Below, piece by piece: positions 38,425 through 52,312 of a DNA stretch of 64,000 nt. The position numbers were made by a program, and so were the translations under genes. Below the pieces are notes generated by a model that was not told where the DNA came from, made no database searches, and was given only the letters and a program-made list of their open reading frames with translations. The DNA comes from Dirofilaria immitis (Eukaryota > Nematoda > Chromadorea > Rhabditida > Onchocercidae): contig JAKNDB010000088.1 in the NCBI GenBank assembly GCA_024305405.1, positions 862,001-926,000 of the forward strand, in the 5' to 3' direction. How positions within the stretch are numbered: the first letter of the stretch is position 1; each line of letters begins with the position of its first letter.

Positions 38425-38810
38425 AAAAAGGAATGAAAATAAGCACATTGATAACGAAAATAATGATAAGCGTTGAAGTTTGAAAATAAGCGCATTGATA
38501 AAGAAAATAATGATAAGTGTTGTAATTTGAAAATAAGCGCATTGATAATGAAAATAATGATAAGCGTTGAAGTTTGAAAATAAGCGCATTGATAAAGAAA
38601 ATAATGATAAGTGCTGTAATTTGAAAATAAGCGCATTGATAATGAAAATAATGATAAGCGTTGTAATTTGAAAATAAGCGCATTGATAATGAAAATAATG
38701 ATAAGTGTTGCAATTTGAAAATGAGCTCGTTGATAACAAAAATAATGATAAGCTTTGAAGTTCGAAAATAAGCGTATTGATAATGAAGATAATGATAAGC
38801 ACCATAATTT
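38425..38810. repeat. 47-bp minisatellite, about 8 copies
   Basis: Unit ATAAGCGTTGAAGTTTGAAA plus ATAAGCGCATTGATAAAGAA plus AATAATG. Because 47 is not a multiple of three and the - strand unit has no stop in any frame, all three - strand frames stay open. These are not genes. Confidence 0.95.
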
Positions 38811-39740
38811 AAGATTTAATTGATAGTAAAATTTTTTGTTAAAAATAAAAAAATTTTTAATTTTAAAATGAAATAATAAATATATTTTGAACATAAATAA
38901 ATATGTGAAAAGAAAAAAAAATCAAAAAAATTTGAGTATCAATAAAAAAAGGAAAATTATTTCTCAAAAAAATTAATTACTTATAATTTTTTCATTTTTA
39001 TTAATATATTTAATTTCCGATATTATCAGTATTCGATTAATTCTTCCAACTTTTTTCTAAAATTTTTGAATTTTATTAGAATGAAAATAATAATTATTCC
39101 TAATTATTACTTATCTCCTGTCTTCAACAAGCAATGAATTTTGTATGATATTTTAAGTTTATAATTTTATCAAAAGAAATAATATTGAAAAACTTTTCCC
39201 ACTTATCTTTATCGTTATCAATTATCTATATCAATAAAAATATTCAGTTGCTACAATTATATTTTATCAAAGAAAAAAATCAATCTTTGCATAATTATTT
39301 TCAATTCTGCATAATATCTTAATTCTAAAATATCATAATTCTATTGAAAAATTTTTCTCACTTATCATAATTATCGTTATCAGCCTTCTATATTATCATT
39401 TATCAATAAAATATTTCATTTTTTTAAAATTAATACAATCATATTTTATCAATGAAAAAAAAAAAAAACGGGAAGATCAATGAATCGTTTTGCTATAATT
39501 ATTTTATATTAAAAGAAAAATTTTCTGATTGCTTATTATTTTATCAATAAATGTGACATTTATTTTGACGAATTATTTTCCTATTCTTTATCATATTCAT
39601 TTTGTTTATTATCAAATACATATTTATTCGTCATATTTCTCATTCTCGAGTAATTCTCGTTTCTTTTTTTTTCCTGGTATATAAAAGATTTAACAATTTA
39701 TAAGTATTCTTCAATATTCATTTCTTTCATTTCTCTTTTT

Positions 39741-39771
<31 letters not shown>

Positions 39772-40124
39772 ATCTCTCGTTTGCTATCGTTTAGTAATTT
39801 CCTCTTCTTTTCAATTCATTCTTTTGAAAATATGCAAATATATATTTGAAGAGATGAATGAAATTATAATAAAAGTAAGATGAAGAAGAAGTATTAGGAA
39901 TAAAAAAAAAAAAAAAAAGAAAAAGAAAAATGATAATAATAAGTACCATAAGATGATAAATAAAAATGACGTGATATGAATAGCATTTTGAAAAGATAGA
40001 AGGAAAAAAAAATGTTATATAAAATAAAATGAAATGATAATAAGCACATTTTTCATCTCAAAATTTTACTTATCGGTAATGATAAACTAAGCAAAAAGAA
40101 AACGGAAATTTTTAGCAAATATTA
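38811..40124. other. Spacer with a (CT)n tract
   Basis: AT-rich spacer. (CT)n with a few interruptions lies at about 39744-39778. Nothing else ordered. Confidence 0.45.
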
Positions 40125-41060
40125 AAAAAAGAAATTAAATAATTAAAAGGAAATTGAATAATTAAAAAAGGAAATTGAATAATTAAAACAAAAGAAATTT
40201 AATAACTAAAAAGAAAGAAATTGAATAACTAAAAGAAGAGAAATTGGGTGACCAAAAAAATTGAACAATTAAGAAACGAAATTGAACAATCAAAAAAATA
40301 AAACGAAGTTGAATAATTAAAAAGAAATTAAATAATTAAAAAATAAATTGAATAAGTGAAAAAGAAAACTGAATAATTGAAAAGAATTGAACAATCGAGA
40401 AACGAAAAAGAAATCGAATAATTAAAAGGAAATCAAATAATTAGGAACCGAATAACTAAAAAGTAATTAATTAATTAAACGAGAAATTGAGTAATTTAAA
40501 AAAGAAATTGAAGAATTAAAAAGAAAGATATTGAACGATCGAAGAAATGGAAAAGAACAATCAAAAAGAAATTGAATAATTAAAAAAGAAAAAGTAATTG
40601 AATAATCAAAAAGGAATTGGATAATCAAAAAACACAAAAAGGAAGTTGAATAACTGAAAAAGGAATTGGATAATCGGAAAACTAAAAATGAATAATTGAA
40701 AAAGAAATTAAACAATTAAGAAAGAAACCGAACAATTAAAGAATAAAAGAAGTTGAATAATTAAAAAGAAACTAAACAATTGAATAAAAAGAAGTTGAAT
40801 AATTAAAAAGAAACTAAACAATTAAGAAAAGAAATTAAATAAATCGGAAAAAGAAATTCAATAATTGGAAGAGGAAATTAAATAATTAAAAACTGAATAA
40901 CTAAAAAGAAGCTGAATAATTAAAAAAGAAATTGGACAATCGATAAAAGAAATTGAACAACTATAAAAAGTTGAACAATTAAACAAGAAATCGAATTATT
41001 AAAAAGAATTTGATAATCGAAAAAATAAAAACGAATAATCAAAAAGGAATTGAATAAATT
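40125..41060. repeat. Degenerate GAAATTGAATAATTAAAAA array, about 0.95 kb
   Basis: More than 40 diverged units of roughly 15-25 bp built from GAA(A)TTGAATAATTAAAA with variable insertions. Confidence 0.85.
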
Positions 41061-42415
41061 GAAAAAAAAAACGAAAACAAAATCACAATATTATACGAAA
41101 AGAAAAAAATAAATAAAAATTTATAAATGATTAATATAAATGATTAATTTGATGGGAAAAGGTATGATCGAAATATGTTTACAAATCTCAATCTATTTTT
41201 AACAAACCAATCAATACGTATATATAATAAATTACAAAATAGGAAATGAAATAAAATTACTAAAAAAAAATTTTATAAAAAATTAAATTTTTTCATTTAA
41301 AAATAAACTTTTATCAAAATCAACGAAAAATTTTTGAAAAAATTAAAAAATAATTATTAAAATGAAAAACAAAGAAACTTTTTAGTTTTTTTTTAATTTT
41401 AAATTTCAAAAATTTATTTAAAAATATAAAAAATTTTATATTTTAATTTTTTTTTAATTTTATTGATATTTTAATTTGATACTTTTTACTATTTCATTTT
41501 TTATTATAAATTTTAAAAATTATACTTTCATCTAATTTAAGCATTTTGAATTTTTTATTAAAAATTTTTTAATTATTAAATTTTTTTATTATCTTTTTAA
41601 CAATATAATTTCCCATTATCATTTCAATACTTAATTAATATCAATTTGGATTATTTCTGATAATATGATAGTATATTTATAGTTACAACGCTTAATTAAT
41701 ATCGATTTCGATCATTCCTGATAATATGATAATATAAAAAATGTATATTAAATCCTAGCAAATCATATATAAGTATTAAATTTTTACATTCCAAAAATGA
41801 TTCAAAAGTTTTAAAAAAAAATATTTTAGATTTCTAAAGTAATTTAAGACGAGAATTTCTTATTAAATGTAATTACTACTAAACATTTCTTATTCAAATT
41901 ACTAAATTTTAAATAAACAAATTTTACAAATTACTAAAATTTGAATGAACAAATTTTGCTAAAAATTTAATTTCGACAATTTTTTCATCGATTAATTCGT
42001 TCAAATGTTTTTTGATTATATAATTTTCCAAAAAAATAAAAAAATTTAAAATTAATTATTAAATTTTAGGCCAAATTCGATTATTAAAAATTGAAAAAAA
42101 TTTTACTTTTAATCATTTCGTAAAGTTTATTTAGCAAAAATTTTTGAATTAATTTTTTTTCTTTTATAATTTTAATTTTAGTAAAATTGCTAAAATAAAA
42201 TTTTCCAAATTTTATAAATTCTTCCTTTTGCTTAAAATTTTTTCCTAAAAAAAAAAATTTTATAAATAGCAAATAAACGATTATATTATTATTTTTTTCT
42301 TTTTATTTCTCGTCGATTTTTATTAATATAAAATTTTTCAATAAATTTCGCAATAAAATTGTTTTTTCTTTTTTAAATTTTAAAAGAGAAAGGTAAATTT
42401 TATATGATTTTTATA
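41061..42415. other. Spacer without features
   Basis: Extremely AT-rich (long A and T runs). The Phe/Lys-rich - strand frame at 42084-42272 is compositional. Confidence 0.4.
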
Positions 42416-42459
42416 CTTCCTTCCTTCCTTCCTTCCTTCCTTCCTTCATTCATTCATTC
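42416..42459. repeat. (TTCC)n then (TTCA)n microsatellite
   Basis: About seven TTCC units followed by three TTCA units. Confidence 0.9.
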
Positions 42460-42659
42460 CATTATCGATTTAGGATAATAAGTTTTATTGTTTATCATAA
42501 AATGATTTATTGATTAATCGTTTGAAAGTAAATTTGTAATATTCACAAATTATAAGAATTCAAAAATAATTCTTTTTTTTTTTTGAAAGATTTATTTCCA
42601 TATGTATATATATGTACATATTTCAAGAGTTTTGAAATTCCAAAATACATTGCAGTATA

Positions 42660-42845
42660 ATAAGCAATAATAAATGATAATAATCATTGTCATTTAATTG
42701 AAAAATGATAATAATTCTCATTTATTATTAAATCAAAAAATGATAATAATCATGATTTATCATTAAATTAAAAAATGTTAATAATTAGCATTTATTATTA
42801 AATCAAAAAAATGATAATAATCATGATTTATTATTAAACTGAAAT
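42660..42845. repeat. About 55-bp AT repeat, 3-4 copies
   Basis: Diverged copies of ATGATAATAATCATGATTTA and TTATTAAATCAAAAA. Confidence 0.7.
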
Positions 42846-43439
42846 CGATCAGATAAAAAAATTAATTTAAACATTTAAAAGTAAATAATAAATTTTTATT
42901 AATTGAATGAAATTGAAAAAACTTTAGATAAAATTTCATTGTCATATTTGATATTTAAAATCAAATTACTGAAATTATTAAAATTTTGATATCGATTATT
43001 AAGTAAAAAATAAATTGATCTAATTTTAAAGATGAAAAAAAAAGAAAGAATGATAAAATATTTAGCACCGTAAATATCAATAACAAAAGAAATAATTCAT
43101 CAACCAATTGATAAGTCAATGATAGCAATGATAATTGTACTAGCGATATCAATAATAAATCAAATTGAATAAACGATAAAATCAAAAATATTGATGAGAA
43201 TGATGAGAAAATAATTGATCAGCAACAGGCGTTAACTAAATTAAGCATAGGCAAAAATATTTTTAGATGCTAAAATATGCTATATAGGCCATTATCATCA
43301 TTTCTAGCCTAGTTTGTTTTTGGCTCTTTTGTTTAATGGAATATTTAACTTTAATTTTGTTAAATTTCTATTTCTATTTATAAAACTTTAAATTTTTAAC
43401 TGAAATATTACAACAAATAATGCAAGATATATAGGAAAT
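42846..43439. other. Spacer without features
   Basis: AT-rich. The - strand frame at 42961-43185 is Leu/Ile/Ser-rich without a signature. A slightly GC-richer stretch at 43200-43330 is open in no useful frame. Confidence 0.4.
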
Positions 43440-43955
43440 AAATATGATAATAATATTAATAATAATCCAATAGGTTAATAATAATCGTCATAATGATATT
43501 AATGATAAATTAATAATGATAAATTAATCTGGAAATCTGTATGAATAATAATATTAATAATAATCATATCAGATGATAATAACGACTATTAATATCATAA
43601 GAGTAGTCATAGTGTTGAGTTAGGAAATCTGCTATAAGAGTAGCCATAGTGATGAATTTAGAAATCTGCATGAGTAATAATAATAGTAATAATCATAATA
43701 ATAATGATGATGATGATGATGATGACAACTATTAATATTATTAGAATAGTCATAATGATCAATTTAGAAATCTGCATGAATATTAATAATAATATTAGTA
43801 ATAATCACATCTAATAATAATAACTTTTAATAATAGTAATGACATTCAGTAATAATCACGCAAGATAATAATCGTAATAATGATGATGATGATGATGATA
43901 ACAACTATTAATATTACATAATAGTAGTAATCATAATGATGAATTAAACTATGAA
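43440..43955. repeat. AAT/GAT-rich composite array, about 140-bp super-period
   Basis: Segments with AGAATAGTCATAATGA or AGTAGTCATAGTG and GAAATCTGCATGAATAATAA alternate with pure (GAT)n at 43703-43724 and 43882-43901. Confidence 0.75.
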
Positions 43956-44579
43956 ATCTGACATTAAAAAGAAGAAAAAAAAAGTTTTACGTTAGATGAA
44001 AGTTTTTATTAGATATGATGATGAGGAAAAAAAAGGAAAAAAAGCTTATCCATTCTAATAAAGCTTATCCTTCTAATTTTACTAATTGATTATCCAACTG
44101 CTTAGGAAATGATTCAATGATGAAAATAAATACTTATCATTAACTTAGAATATATAATATATATATATGTTTGAAATATAAAATTTATCAGATATGCTCC
44201 AATTCTATGATAATTCTAAATTGATAAGTTAAAATGATAATAGAAAAAAATGATACAATAAATTATTTTAATCATTTCATATTTCACTCAATTTTAATCT
44301 TTTGATATGCTTGATATTTATCATTTTTAGCCGATAATATTATTTTAATCTTTTATAATCTTAATTTCTTTAAATTAATAAATCAGATAGATATGTGGAA
44401 TATCATATATCGATAGTTTTGATTGATTAATTTGATTAAATCAATAGGTTATATTTATAATTCTTATTTTTATTCAATCATAACAATTATTATTTATTCT
44501 GAAAAAAAGAGAATAAAAATAATTCATAATTTATAATTAAATTTCATTAATTTAAGTATATATCAAAATCATTCATATT

Positions 44580-45100
44580 ATCAAAAATAATAATTCTAAT
44601 GGAATAATAACAATAATATTAATTATAATAGTAGTACGCTTATTAATATTAAAACAAGCAATAATAATAATTATAACAATGAAAAAACGATGATAATAAT
44701 TCGTCAATAATAATTACGATAGTATGATAATAATAACAATTATGATAGTACTAATAAATAATAACAATCAATAATAATAATAAATAATAATACTGATAAT
44801 AATAATAATTAACAATAATAATAACAACAATAATAATAATGAATAATTGATAATAATGATAATCAACAATAATAATAATAAAATATAATACTGATAATAA
44901 TAATAACTAACAATAATGATAATAACAATAATGATAATGGATAATAATTAACTAATAATGATAATCAACAATAATAATCAGTAATAATGATAAATAGTAG
45001 TAATAATCAATAATAATAGTAATTAATAATAATAATGGACAATAATAATAATAATCACAATAATGATCGATAATAATAATAGTAATACGAACAAATCCTA
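44580..45100. repeat. AAT-rich simple sequence
   Basis: About 500 bp of AATAATAATAAC/GAT triplets with short interruptions. Confidence 0.85.
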
Positions 45101-46140
45101 ACTGATTAAATATAATTGATATCATTGATAAGAAAATAAAGTAAATTTAGAAAAAAATTGAAAAATTTGAAGTGAAATAATATTTTACTATGAAATGAAA
45201 TAAATTTTTATATTAAATATGTGAAATTAATTTGTCCCATTCTTCTTCTTTTTCACTTTTATTTTTTCATTTATTAATTTCGATTTGGCCAAATGTTTCA
45301 AGTAAGCTTAGAATAAATAATTTCTTTTATTTGTTTATTTGAATAATTGAAATAGAAGGAAGGAGAAAATCTTTTCAAATTCTAATTTAATTTCCAATTT
45401 AATATTTATAGGATAACGAAATAAATTGTATTTCGAGAATATTATATACAAAAAAATGAAATTATAATATTTAATGCATAATTTAAATAATAAATTATAT
45501 CGGAACAATTATAATAATATTGAATTTAAAAAAAACTTAATTACCGTCATAATCAAAAATTACATCAAGTATAAAATTATTTAGACTAAAAATAATAATA
45601 ATAATAATGATAATGATGATGATAAAGTTATCATTAAATATTTTTTTATTCTCCTTCCTCTGCCTTTACTTATTTGTTTATTTATCCAATAATAAAATAT
45701 GTTTTGAATGAATTATCATTCGTTCCTTTTAAAATGATTTATTCAAATAAATAATTAAAACGAAAAAAAAGAAGCAATTAAGAAAAAAAAGGAAATGATA
45801 ATAATTGAGAAACGAAAGAAATAAAGGAAAGATAGAGGATGATAAAAATAGATGAGAAATAAATGAGAAAATATTTTTAATTAATTTCCTTATCTTTATA
45901 ATAATAATAATTGATTATTATTATTATCATTTAATTGATTATTTTTATTATTTTTTTGTTTGCTTTACAATTAATAGTAATTTAAATATCTAAAAGAAAA
46001 TTGAATTAAAATTTTTTAAAAATATATTTTTATTTGTTTAAAAATTTTTCAATTTGTTTTTTGCCTTTTTTAAATTAAATTTTCGATTGCAATTTTGTTT
46101 TGCTTTTTTTTCATTTCTTTTTGTTTTATTACATCTCATA
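45101..46140. other. Spacer, AT-rich
   Basis: No gene seen. Short (AAT)n and (GAT)n tracts at about 45590-45625. Confidence 0.4.
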
Positions 46141-46760
46141 AATATTTAATAATAACTGATAACAACTGATTATTATTATTATTTATTACTATCATACAAG
46201 AACAACAATGATGTATAAAATTATTGATAATATTTATCATCAATAATGATTATAATTTATAATTATGATTAAGAACAAAATAGAAGTACTGGTAATAATT
46301 TTATTAGTTTAAAATGATTTCAAATTATTATTATTATTTATTACTATCATATAAGAACAACAATGATATATAAAATTGCTGATAATATTTATCATCAATA
46401 ATGATTATAATTTATAATTATGATTAAGAATAACATCTCATAAATATTTAGTAATAATTTATAATATTTATTAGTTTAAAATGATTTCAAATTACTATTA
46501 TTATTATTACTTATTACTATCATATAATAACAATAATGTATGAAATTAATATTTATCTTTTTTTAAATTAATTATTATCATATTAATATTTATCATCAAT
46601 AATAATTATAATTTATAAATATTTAGTAATAATTTTAATTTAAAATAATTTCAAATAATCATTATTAGCATTATTATTATCATTATTTATCGCTATCATA
46701 TAATAACAATGATGCATAAAATTGTTGATAATATTTATCATCAGTAACGATTGTGATGAT
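46141..46760. repeat. About 165-bp tandem repeat, 4 diverged copies
   Basis: TTATTACTATCATA followed by AGAACAACAATGATGTATAA (or ATAACAATAATG) and GATAATATTTATCATCAATA recurs at about 46180, 46345, 46505 and 46690. Confidence 0.8.
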
Positions 46761-47096
46761 TAAGAATAATGATAATAATTAATAAAATAATAACAATATT
46801 AAAGCATGCAAAACTATTATTTTTTTTTTTTTTTGTATTTGAATTATTATTTTGAAAAGAAAAGAAACAAATTGATTAAAATGATAAGAAATGAAAATGA
46901 TAAGCAATGATAACATCAATAAAGCAATTTCAAATTTCCAAAAAAAAAAGAAAAGAAAGAAAGAAAGAGAAAAGTATGCTAAAAATTAAAATAAAATAGA
47001 AAAGAAAAAAACTTTTCTTTATTTCTTAAAACATTTTGCATTAACTGCTTGCTAAAAGGCATAAATTAACATTGACATTTTGGTAAGTTGCTCTAA

Positions 47097-47113
47097 ATGC
47101 AAATTATGCAAAT
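47097..47113. promoter_or_regulatory. Two perfect POU octamers, 9-bp step
   Basis: ATGCAAAT at 47097-47104 and 47106-47113, same orientation, in a short non-repetitive patch of the desert. No nearby gene is known. Confidence 0.2.
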
Positions 47114-47179
47114 TCTTTTCTCAACAACTAATCAAATACTTTTCCTATCATTTCATCTCAAATATATATTCAATAAGAT

Positions 47180-48175
47180 CTTAGTAATAGAAAGAGAAAG
47201 AGAAGATAGACGAGAGAAAGAGAGAGAGAGAGAGGGAAAGAGAAGAGAGAGAGATAGGGAATAAATGAAAGGGAAAATTGAGAATGCGATAAAAATCTCG
47301 AAAAGTACTTAAGAATCTCTTCAAGTAAAAGAAATTTTTATCCATTACCTTTCTCATCTTTTAATCATTTTACTTTCTTCTTCGTCCCTTTCCTTTTTCT
47401 TTTTTTTCTCTCTCTTTCTTTCCCTCCCTTTCTCCCATCCTCTCTCTTTGTTCATTCATTCTCGATCTTCCTTTTTTTTTTTAATCTTTTCAATTTCAAC
47501 AATATCACTTAATCAAATTCCAAAATAATATTTTCAATTTTTCATTCTCTCTCTTTTTTTTTTTTGTTATCAAATTTTAAAATATTCATTTTAGTAAGAG
47601 CTAAAAGAGAGGAAGAAAGAGAGGGAAAGAGGGAGAGAGGAAGAGAGAGGGGGAAAGAAAGAAAAGAGAGTATTTTAATAAGATAAAAAAAGGAAAGAAT
47701 TTAGGAAATGAGAAATAACTTTTTTCAATTTCTATTCATTTATTCATTTTATTCAATTCATTTTTGATTCATTTCTTTTTAAGCTTTTCATCTCAAAACT
47801 AGTGCTTTATTTTGAGATAAAAGAATGAAAATGAAGAGAGAAAAAAGGAAAGAGACCTAGAGAGAGAAAGAGAGAGAGAGAGTGAAAGAGAAAATGGTCA
47901 AAAAAAAAATTGAATTATTTAATTTTTCTTTTTATTATTTTGTTCCATTTTCTTTTTTTTTTCGTTTTTTCTTTATTTGAATAAAAAACGAAAAAATTTA
48001 GGCTAAATTGTTACTATCTTTTTTTTTGCTATATAATACAAAATAATAATTAATTGGCAATAATTCAATGAAAATTTCATAGTTTTGAAAAATTAATCAA
48101 AATATAAGGCGGAGGGAGAGGGGAGAGAGAGGGTCAGAAGTAAATGTAGCCAAGATTGTTTAACTATTAAATTCG
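47180..48175. repeat. GA/CT-rich low-complexity belt
   Basis: Alternating purine (GAGAGA, GGGAGA) tracts at about 47195-47260, 47605-47668, 47858-47895 and 48110-48132, and a pyrimidine tract at about 47405-47450. Confidence 0.8.
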
Positions 48176-48765
48176 AGTAATTTACTGAACATATTTTCAT
48201 TTTCTATTTTTTAAATTAAATATTTAGAAAATTTGCTTTTTTCTTTCTCTTTCTGTATTTCTCTCTCTATTTCCTCTCTATGTCTCTCTCTTCTCTTCTT
48301 CTTTCTCTCTCTCTCTGTTTCTATTAATTTCATTTAAAAGTAGATCGTTTATTATGAAATTCGAGTAGTTTATTAGACATATTTTTATTTTCTATTTTTA
48401 AACTAAATATTTAGAAAATTTGCTTTTTCTTTTCTCCTCTATTTCTCTCTCTATTTCTCTCTATTTCTCTCTCTATTTCTCTCTCTATTTCTCTCTCTAT
48501 TTCTCTCTCTTTTTCTATTTCTCTATTTTTCTCTCTCTTTTCTATTTCTCTCTCTCTCTCTCTTTATTTATATTAATTTTATTTAAAAGTAGATTGTTTA
48601 TTATTAAATTCGAATAATTTACTAAACATTTTTATTTCTTTTTTTTAATCTAATATTTAGAAAATTTGCTTTTTTCTTTCTCTCTCTTTTCTCTGTCTCT
48701 TTCCCTCTCTCTTTCTCTCTCTCTCTCTTTCTCTTTATTTGTATTAATTTTATTTAAAAGTGAAG
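48176..48765. repeat. Composite repeat: unique cassette plus variable (CT)n core, 3 copies
   Basis: A cassette with AAATTCGAGTAATTTACT, AAATATTTAGAAAATTTGCT, a CT-rich core of variable length and TTTATTTAAAAGTAGAT recurs with AAAATTTGCTTTTT at about 48230, 48415 and 48660. The Leu/Ser/Phe frame at 48420-48617 is the CT core. Confidence 0.85.
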
Positions 48766-48840
48766 GATTATTTTTGTGTCGATATTTGTAGAGGAAATGC
48801 ATGCGCATATTTCGGGAAACATTTCAAAATTTTGCAAAAA

Positions 48841-48926
48841 CATTTCCGATTATGCAGTTCCAATTGATCATTTCCGATAATGCAATTCCAATTGATCATT
48901 TCCGATTATGCAATTCCAATTGATCA
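48841..48926. repeat. 28-bp repeat, 3 copies
   Basis: TTTCCGATTATGCAATTCC then AATTGATCA at 48843, 48871 and 48899. Confidence 0.9.
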
Positions 48927-48929
48927 CAC

Positions 48930-51835
48930 CAATAATTTAATAAATTAATGCAACACATTTTTGCTTTATTTAATTTCCGATTTTTGTTATAAATTTCCAA
49001 TCGATACAACTTTTTTATTCAGTCCTTTTCTCATAAATTTTCTTTTGTAAACTAATTTTATTATTTTCTTTCCCAAAAAATTTAAATTCTTTTTAAGTTT
49101 TTAAGTTCTCTCTTTAAGTTTTTATATTTTTCTTTTCGTTTTTTTTTCTTTCAATTTTTTATTGCAAAAATTATTTCTTTGCATTTGATAAATAAAATAT
49201 GATAATACATTTATTTAGCATCTTTATCGATAGCATAATTATATTATATCAAATAAATTAATGAAATAATCTCCATATTATCTCTATCATTATAAATACA
49301 ATAATTTATATTGCAAATATTATCCATTAATACTTGATAATATTACTTTAGCTATCATTTTGATCGAATTTTATTATCAGATATTATCAATAAAATTTAT
49401 TTTTGATTTTTTTATTTTATTTATTTTCTTTTCTTAGTTTATTCGTTTTTTTGATAATAATGTTGCATCTTTATGATGTTTTATCAATCCTTATCATACT
49501 TATCAATGTAAAATTTGTTAATAATTTTAAAAAATTTTTCAATTAATTTTATGAAAAAATAAAATGAAATTGATAAGGTGCATAATTAATATATTATTTC
49601 AATGTAACAAGATATGAATAATTATTGAAATTTCCGCAAAATTACATTAATTATAATTATCATGATTTTTATAATTATTATGATTTTTAAGTAGCCTCCT
49701 GAAAAAATCATGATAATTATAAGAGCGTATCTTAATTTTGATTAATTTGCATAAAGTTTTATATTTATTTTGTTGAATTTGATCAGTGAAATAAAAATAT
49801 TCCCATATGGAATCATGCAGACATATTCTGAAAAACAGATAACAATTTAAAAATTAAAGACAAGAATGAATTAATTACAGAATAATCAAAAATATTCTGA
49901 TCAAATATCGATTTTAAATTAAAAATAATCATCAAAGTTACATCAATTATTAACAATTTTTCTTTTTAGATTGACCAATAAATCAAATATTTTGATCAAT
50001 TTGGCATAAATGATTAATCGAACGATTTTTTAAATTATAAATTTTGAAATTTTTAAATGACAAAAAAATTTTATATGTTAGTATTTTCGGATTATTCCAT
50101 TTTTTGATTATTTCATTCTTTCCTTTTTTTTGCAGTATAATTCGTTTGATTATAAATTTTGATTAAATTTAATTTTGATTAAATATAATTACTATTTCAA
50201 TGCTTTTACTTTATTTTGTTTATTCTTTCTTTTTGATGAAATCGAGAACCGAGAATTGTTTGTTTAATATTGCAATTATTATAATATATGCAGGCGTAAT
50301 TTTTTAGAAAAAGAAAACTTTTTGTTAATAAAAATTTAAAAAAAATTAATTAAATTTTAAAGTATTTTTGAGTAATTTCGAAATTAATTGAAGAAATATT
50401 AAAAATTAATTAATTCACTTTTGTCAAATTGAATTAATTAATTTTTAATTTTAATTTTTTGCACAAATTTTATTGCAAACAAAAACAAATTCCAAAAAAT
50501 TTTAATTAAAATTGAAAAGATTAATTTGAAAAAAATAAATAAATAAATAAATATAAATATTGCAATTTATCCTTTCTTTTTTTTTTTTTAAATTATTATT
50601 GCTAATTTATTTATGCCATTTGTTTTATCCGAAAAAATAAAAAACCTTAATTTAATAAAAATATTTAGATATTTTCGATGAAACATCTGATCATATCTTT
50701 TTGTTTTCAATGAAAAATTTATCATCTCTTATTCATACATACACATACATTATATTATCATTGATTATAAAAAAAAAAAAAAAATTCTTCTGCTTTATTT
50801 TTGCGCCATTTTTCTTTTGATAAAAATTATTCAAATAATTTTGAATTTTTCTATTCGTCTAATTACGATGCATATTTATTTTTAAATGCCAATAGAGAAA
50901 ATCGAAAATTCAAAAAAAAAAAAAAATTTTCATTCCAATTTTTTTTTTTTTTTTTAAAAAAGTTTTGAAGAAAGAAAAAGTTTTATGAAAGAATTTTTTT
51001 CTGTTTTTTTCTTTTTTCTTTTTTCTTTTAAAAAGTAAAGCATAACTTATTGATAGCAAAATTTAATGCAAAACGATGCTAATTACGGTATTTTTAATGA
51101 ATGTATGCATTATTATTTCTCGAGATAATTAATATTTTTTTTTTTTTCTTCCTACAAATTTTCATAATCAATTTGTTTTTTTTCTATTCTTTTTAAATTT
51201 CAATATTTTAATCGTTGTCAACAAAAAAAATGAAAGACAAAAAAAGCGATTTCTTAGAAAGAGAAATAAAAAGAAAAAATGAAAGAGAGGGAAAATGAAG
51301 AGATGCGATGAAAAAATTTTCAACAAATATATAATTGAGAAATTTTTATTTTATAATTTTTCATACTAATTTTATTAGCAATTTGTTTTTGTTTTTGTTT
51401 TTTTTTTTTGAAATTTAATTTATGATGAAATTTTAAAATTCAATTATTTCTTTTCTTTTTTGTCTTTTTAATTTTGCAAAATTAATTTATAATAAAAATT
51501 TATAAATTCAACAATTGCAATAAATATTTCATTTAAATTGCATGCATAAAATAATCTTTTTCTAATCATTTTTATCATTCAATTAAAATAATTAAAAAAA
51601 ATAAATTAAAATTAAATTAAATTCCAAAAATTGAATTGATATTTTCAAAAGAAAAAAAAAGACGCTGCTAAATTAATCACTTTCATCTTTTCATACATTT
51701 TCAATAGAGCAATAGAAGAAATTCGAGAATAATTTATGACCATGATAAAATTGCGAAAAATGCATCCAATAAAAAATATATTGCATTTTTTTTTCTTAAA
51801 ATATTACAATTTGAAATAGAAAAATAAAACTTAAT
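48930..51835. other. Spacer, AT-rich, no gene
   Basis: 2.9 kb dominated by A and T homopolymers (for example 50770-50783, 50918-50955) with no recognisable coding segment or ordered repeat. A weak inverted pair of AATTATCATGATTTTT-like words lies near 49660-49715. Confidence 0.45.
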
Positions 51836-51837
51836 TC

Positions 51838-52312
51838 TTTAATAATTTTAATTCCGACATTTGAATAATTTTAATTCCTATATTTGAATATTTTTAATTC
51901 CTATATTTTGATATATTCAATTCCTATGTTTTAATATTTTTAATTGCAAAATTTTGAATATTTTTAATTCCTATATTTGAATATTTTCAATTTCTATATC
52001 GGAATACTTTTAATTCCCATATTTGAATATTTTCAATTCATATATTCGAATGCTTTTAATTCCTATATTTGAATATTTTCAATTTCTATATCGGAATACT
52101 TTTAATTCCCATATTTGAATACTTTCAATTCATATATTCGAATGCTTTTAATTCCTATATTTGAATATTTTCAATTTCTATATCGGAATACTTTTAATTC
52201 CCATATTTGAATATTTTCAATTTCTATATCGGAATACTTTTAATTCCCATATTTGAATATTTTCAATTCATATATTCGAATGCTTTTAATTCCTATATTT
52301 GAATATTTCGAA
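51838..52312. repeat. 22-bp repeat with higher-order organisation
   Basis: About 20 units of TTTTAATTCCTATATTTGAA type. The variants (CCTATATTTGAATATTTTCA, TCTATATCGGAATACTTTTA, CATATATTCGAATGCTTTTA) recur in ordered blocks, so the array grew by multi-unit duplication. Confidence 0.9.

Noticed and set aside
38407..38894. Three overlapping - strand open frames of 97, 132 and 160 codons
   Set aside because: All are readings of the 47-bp repeat, whose unit has no stop in any - strand frame; the same peptide words appear in every frame.
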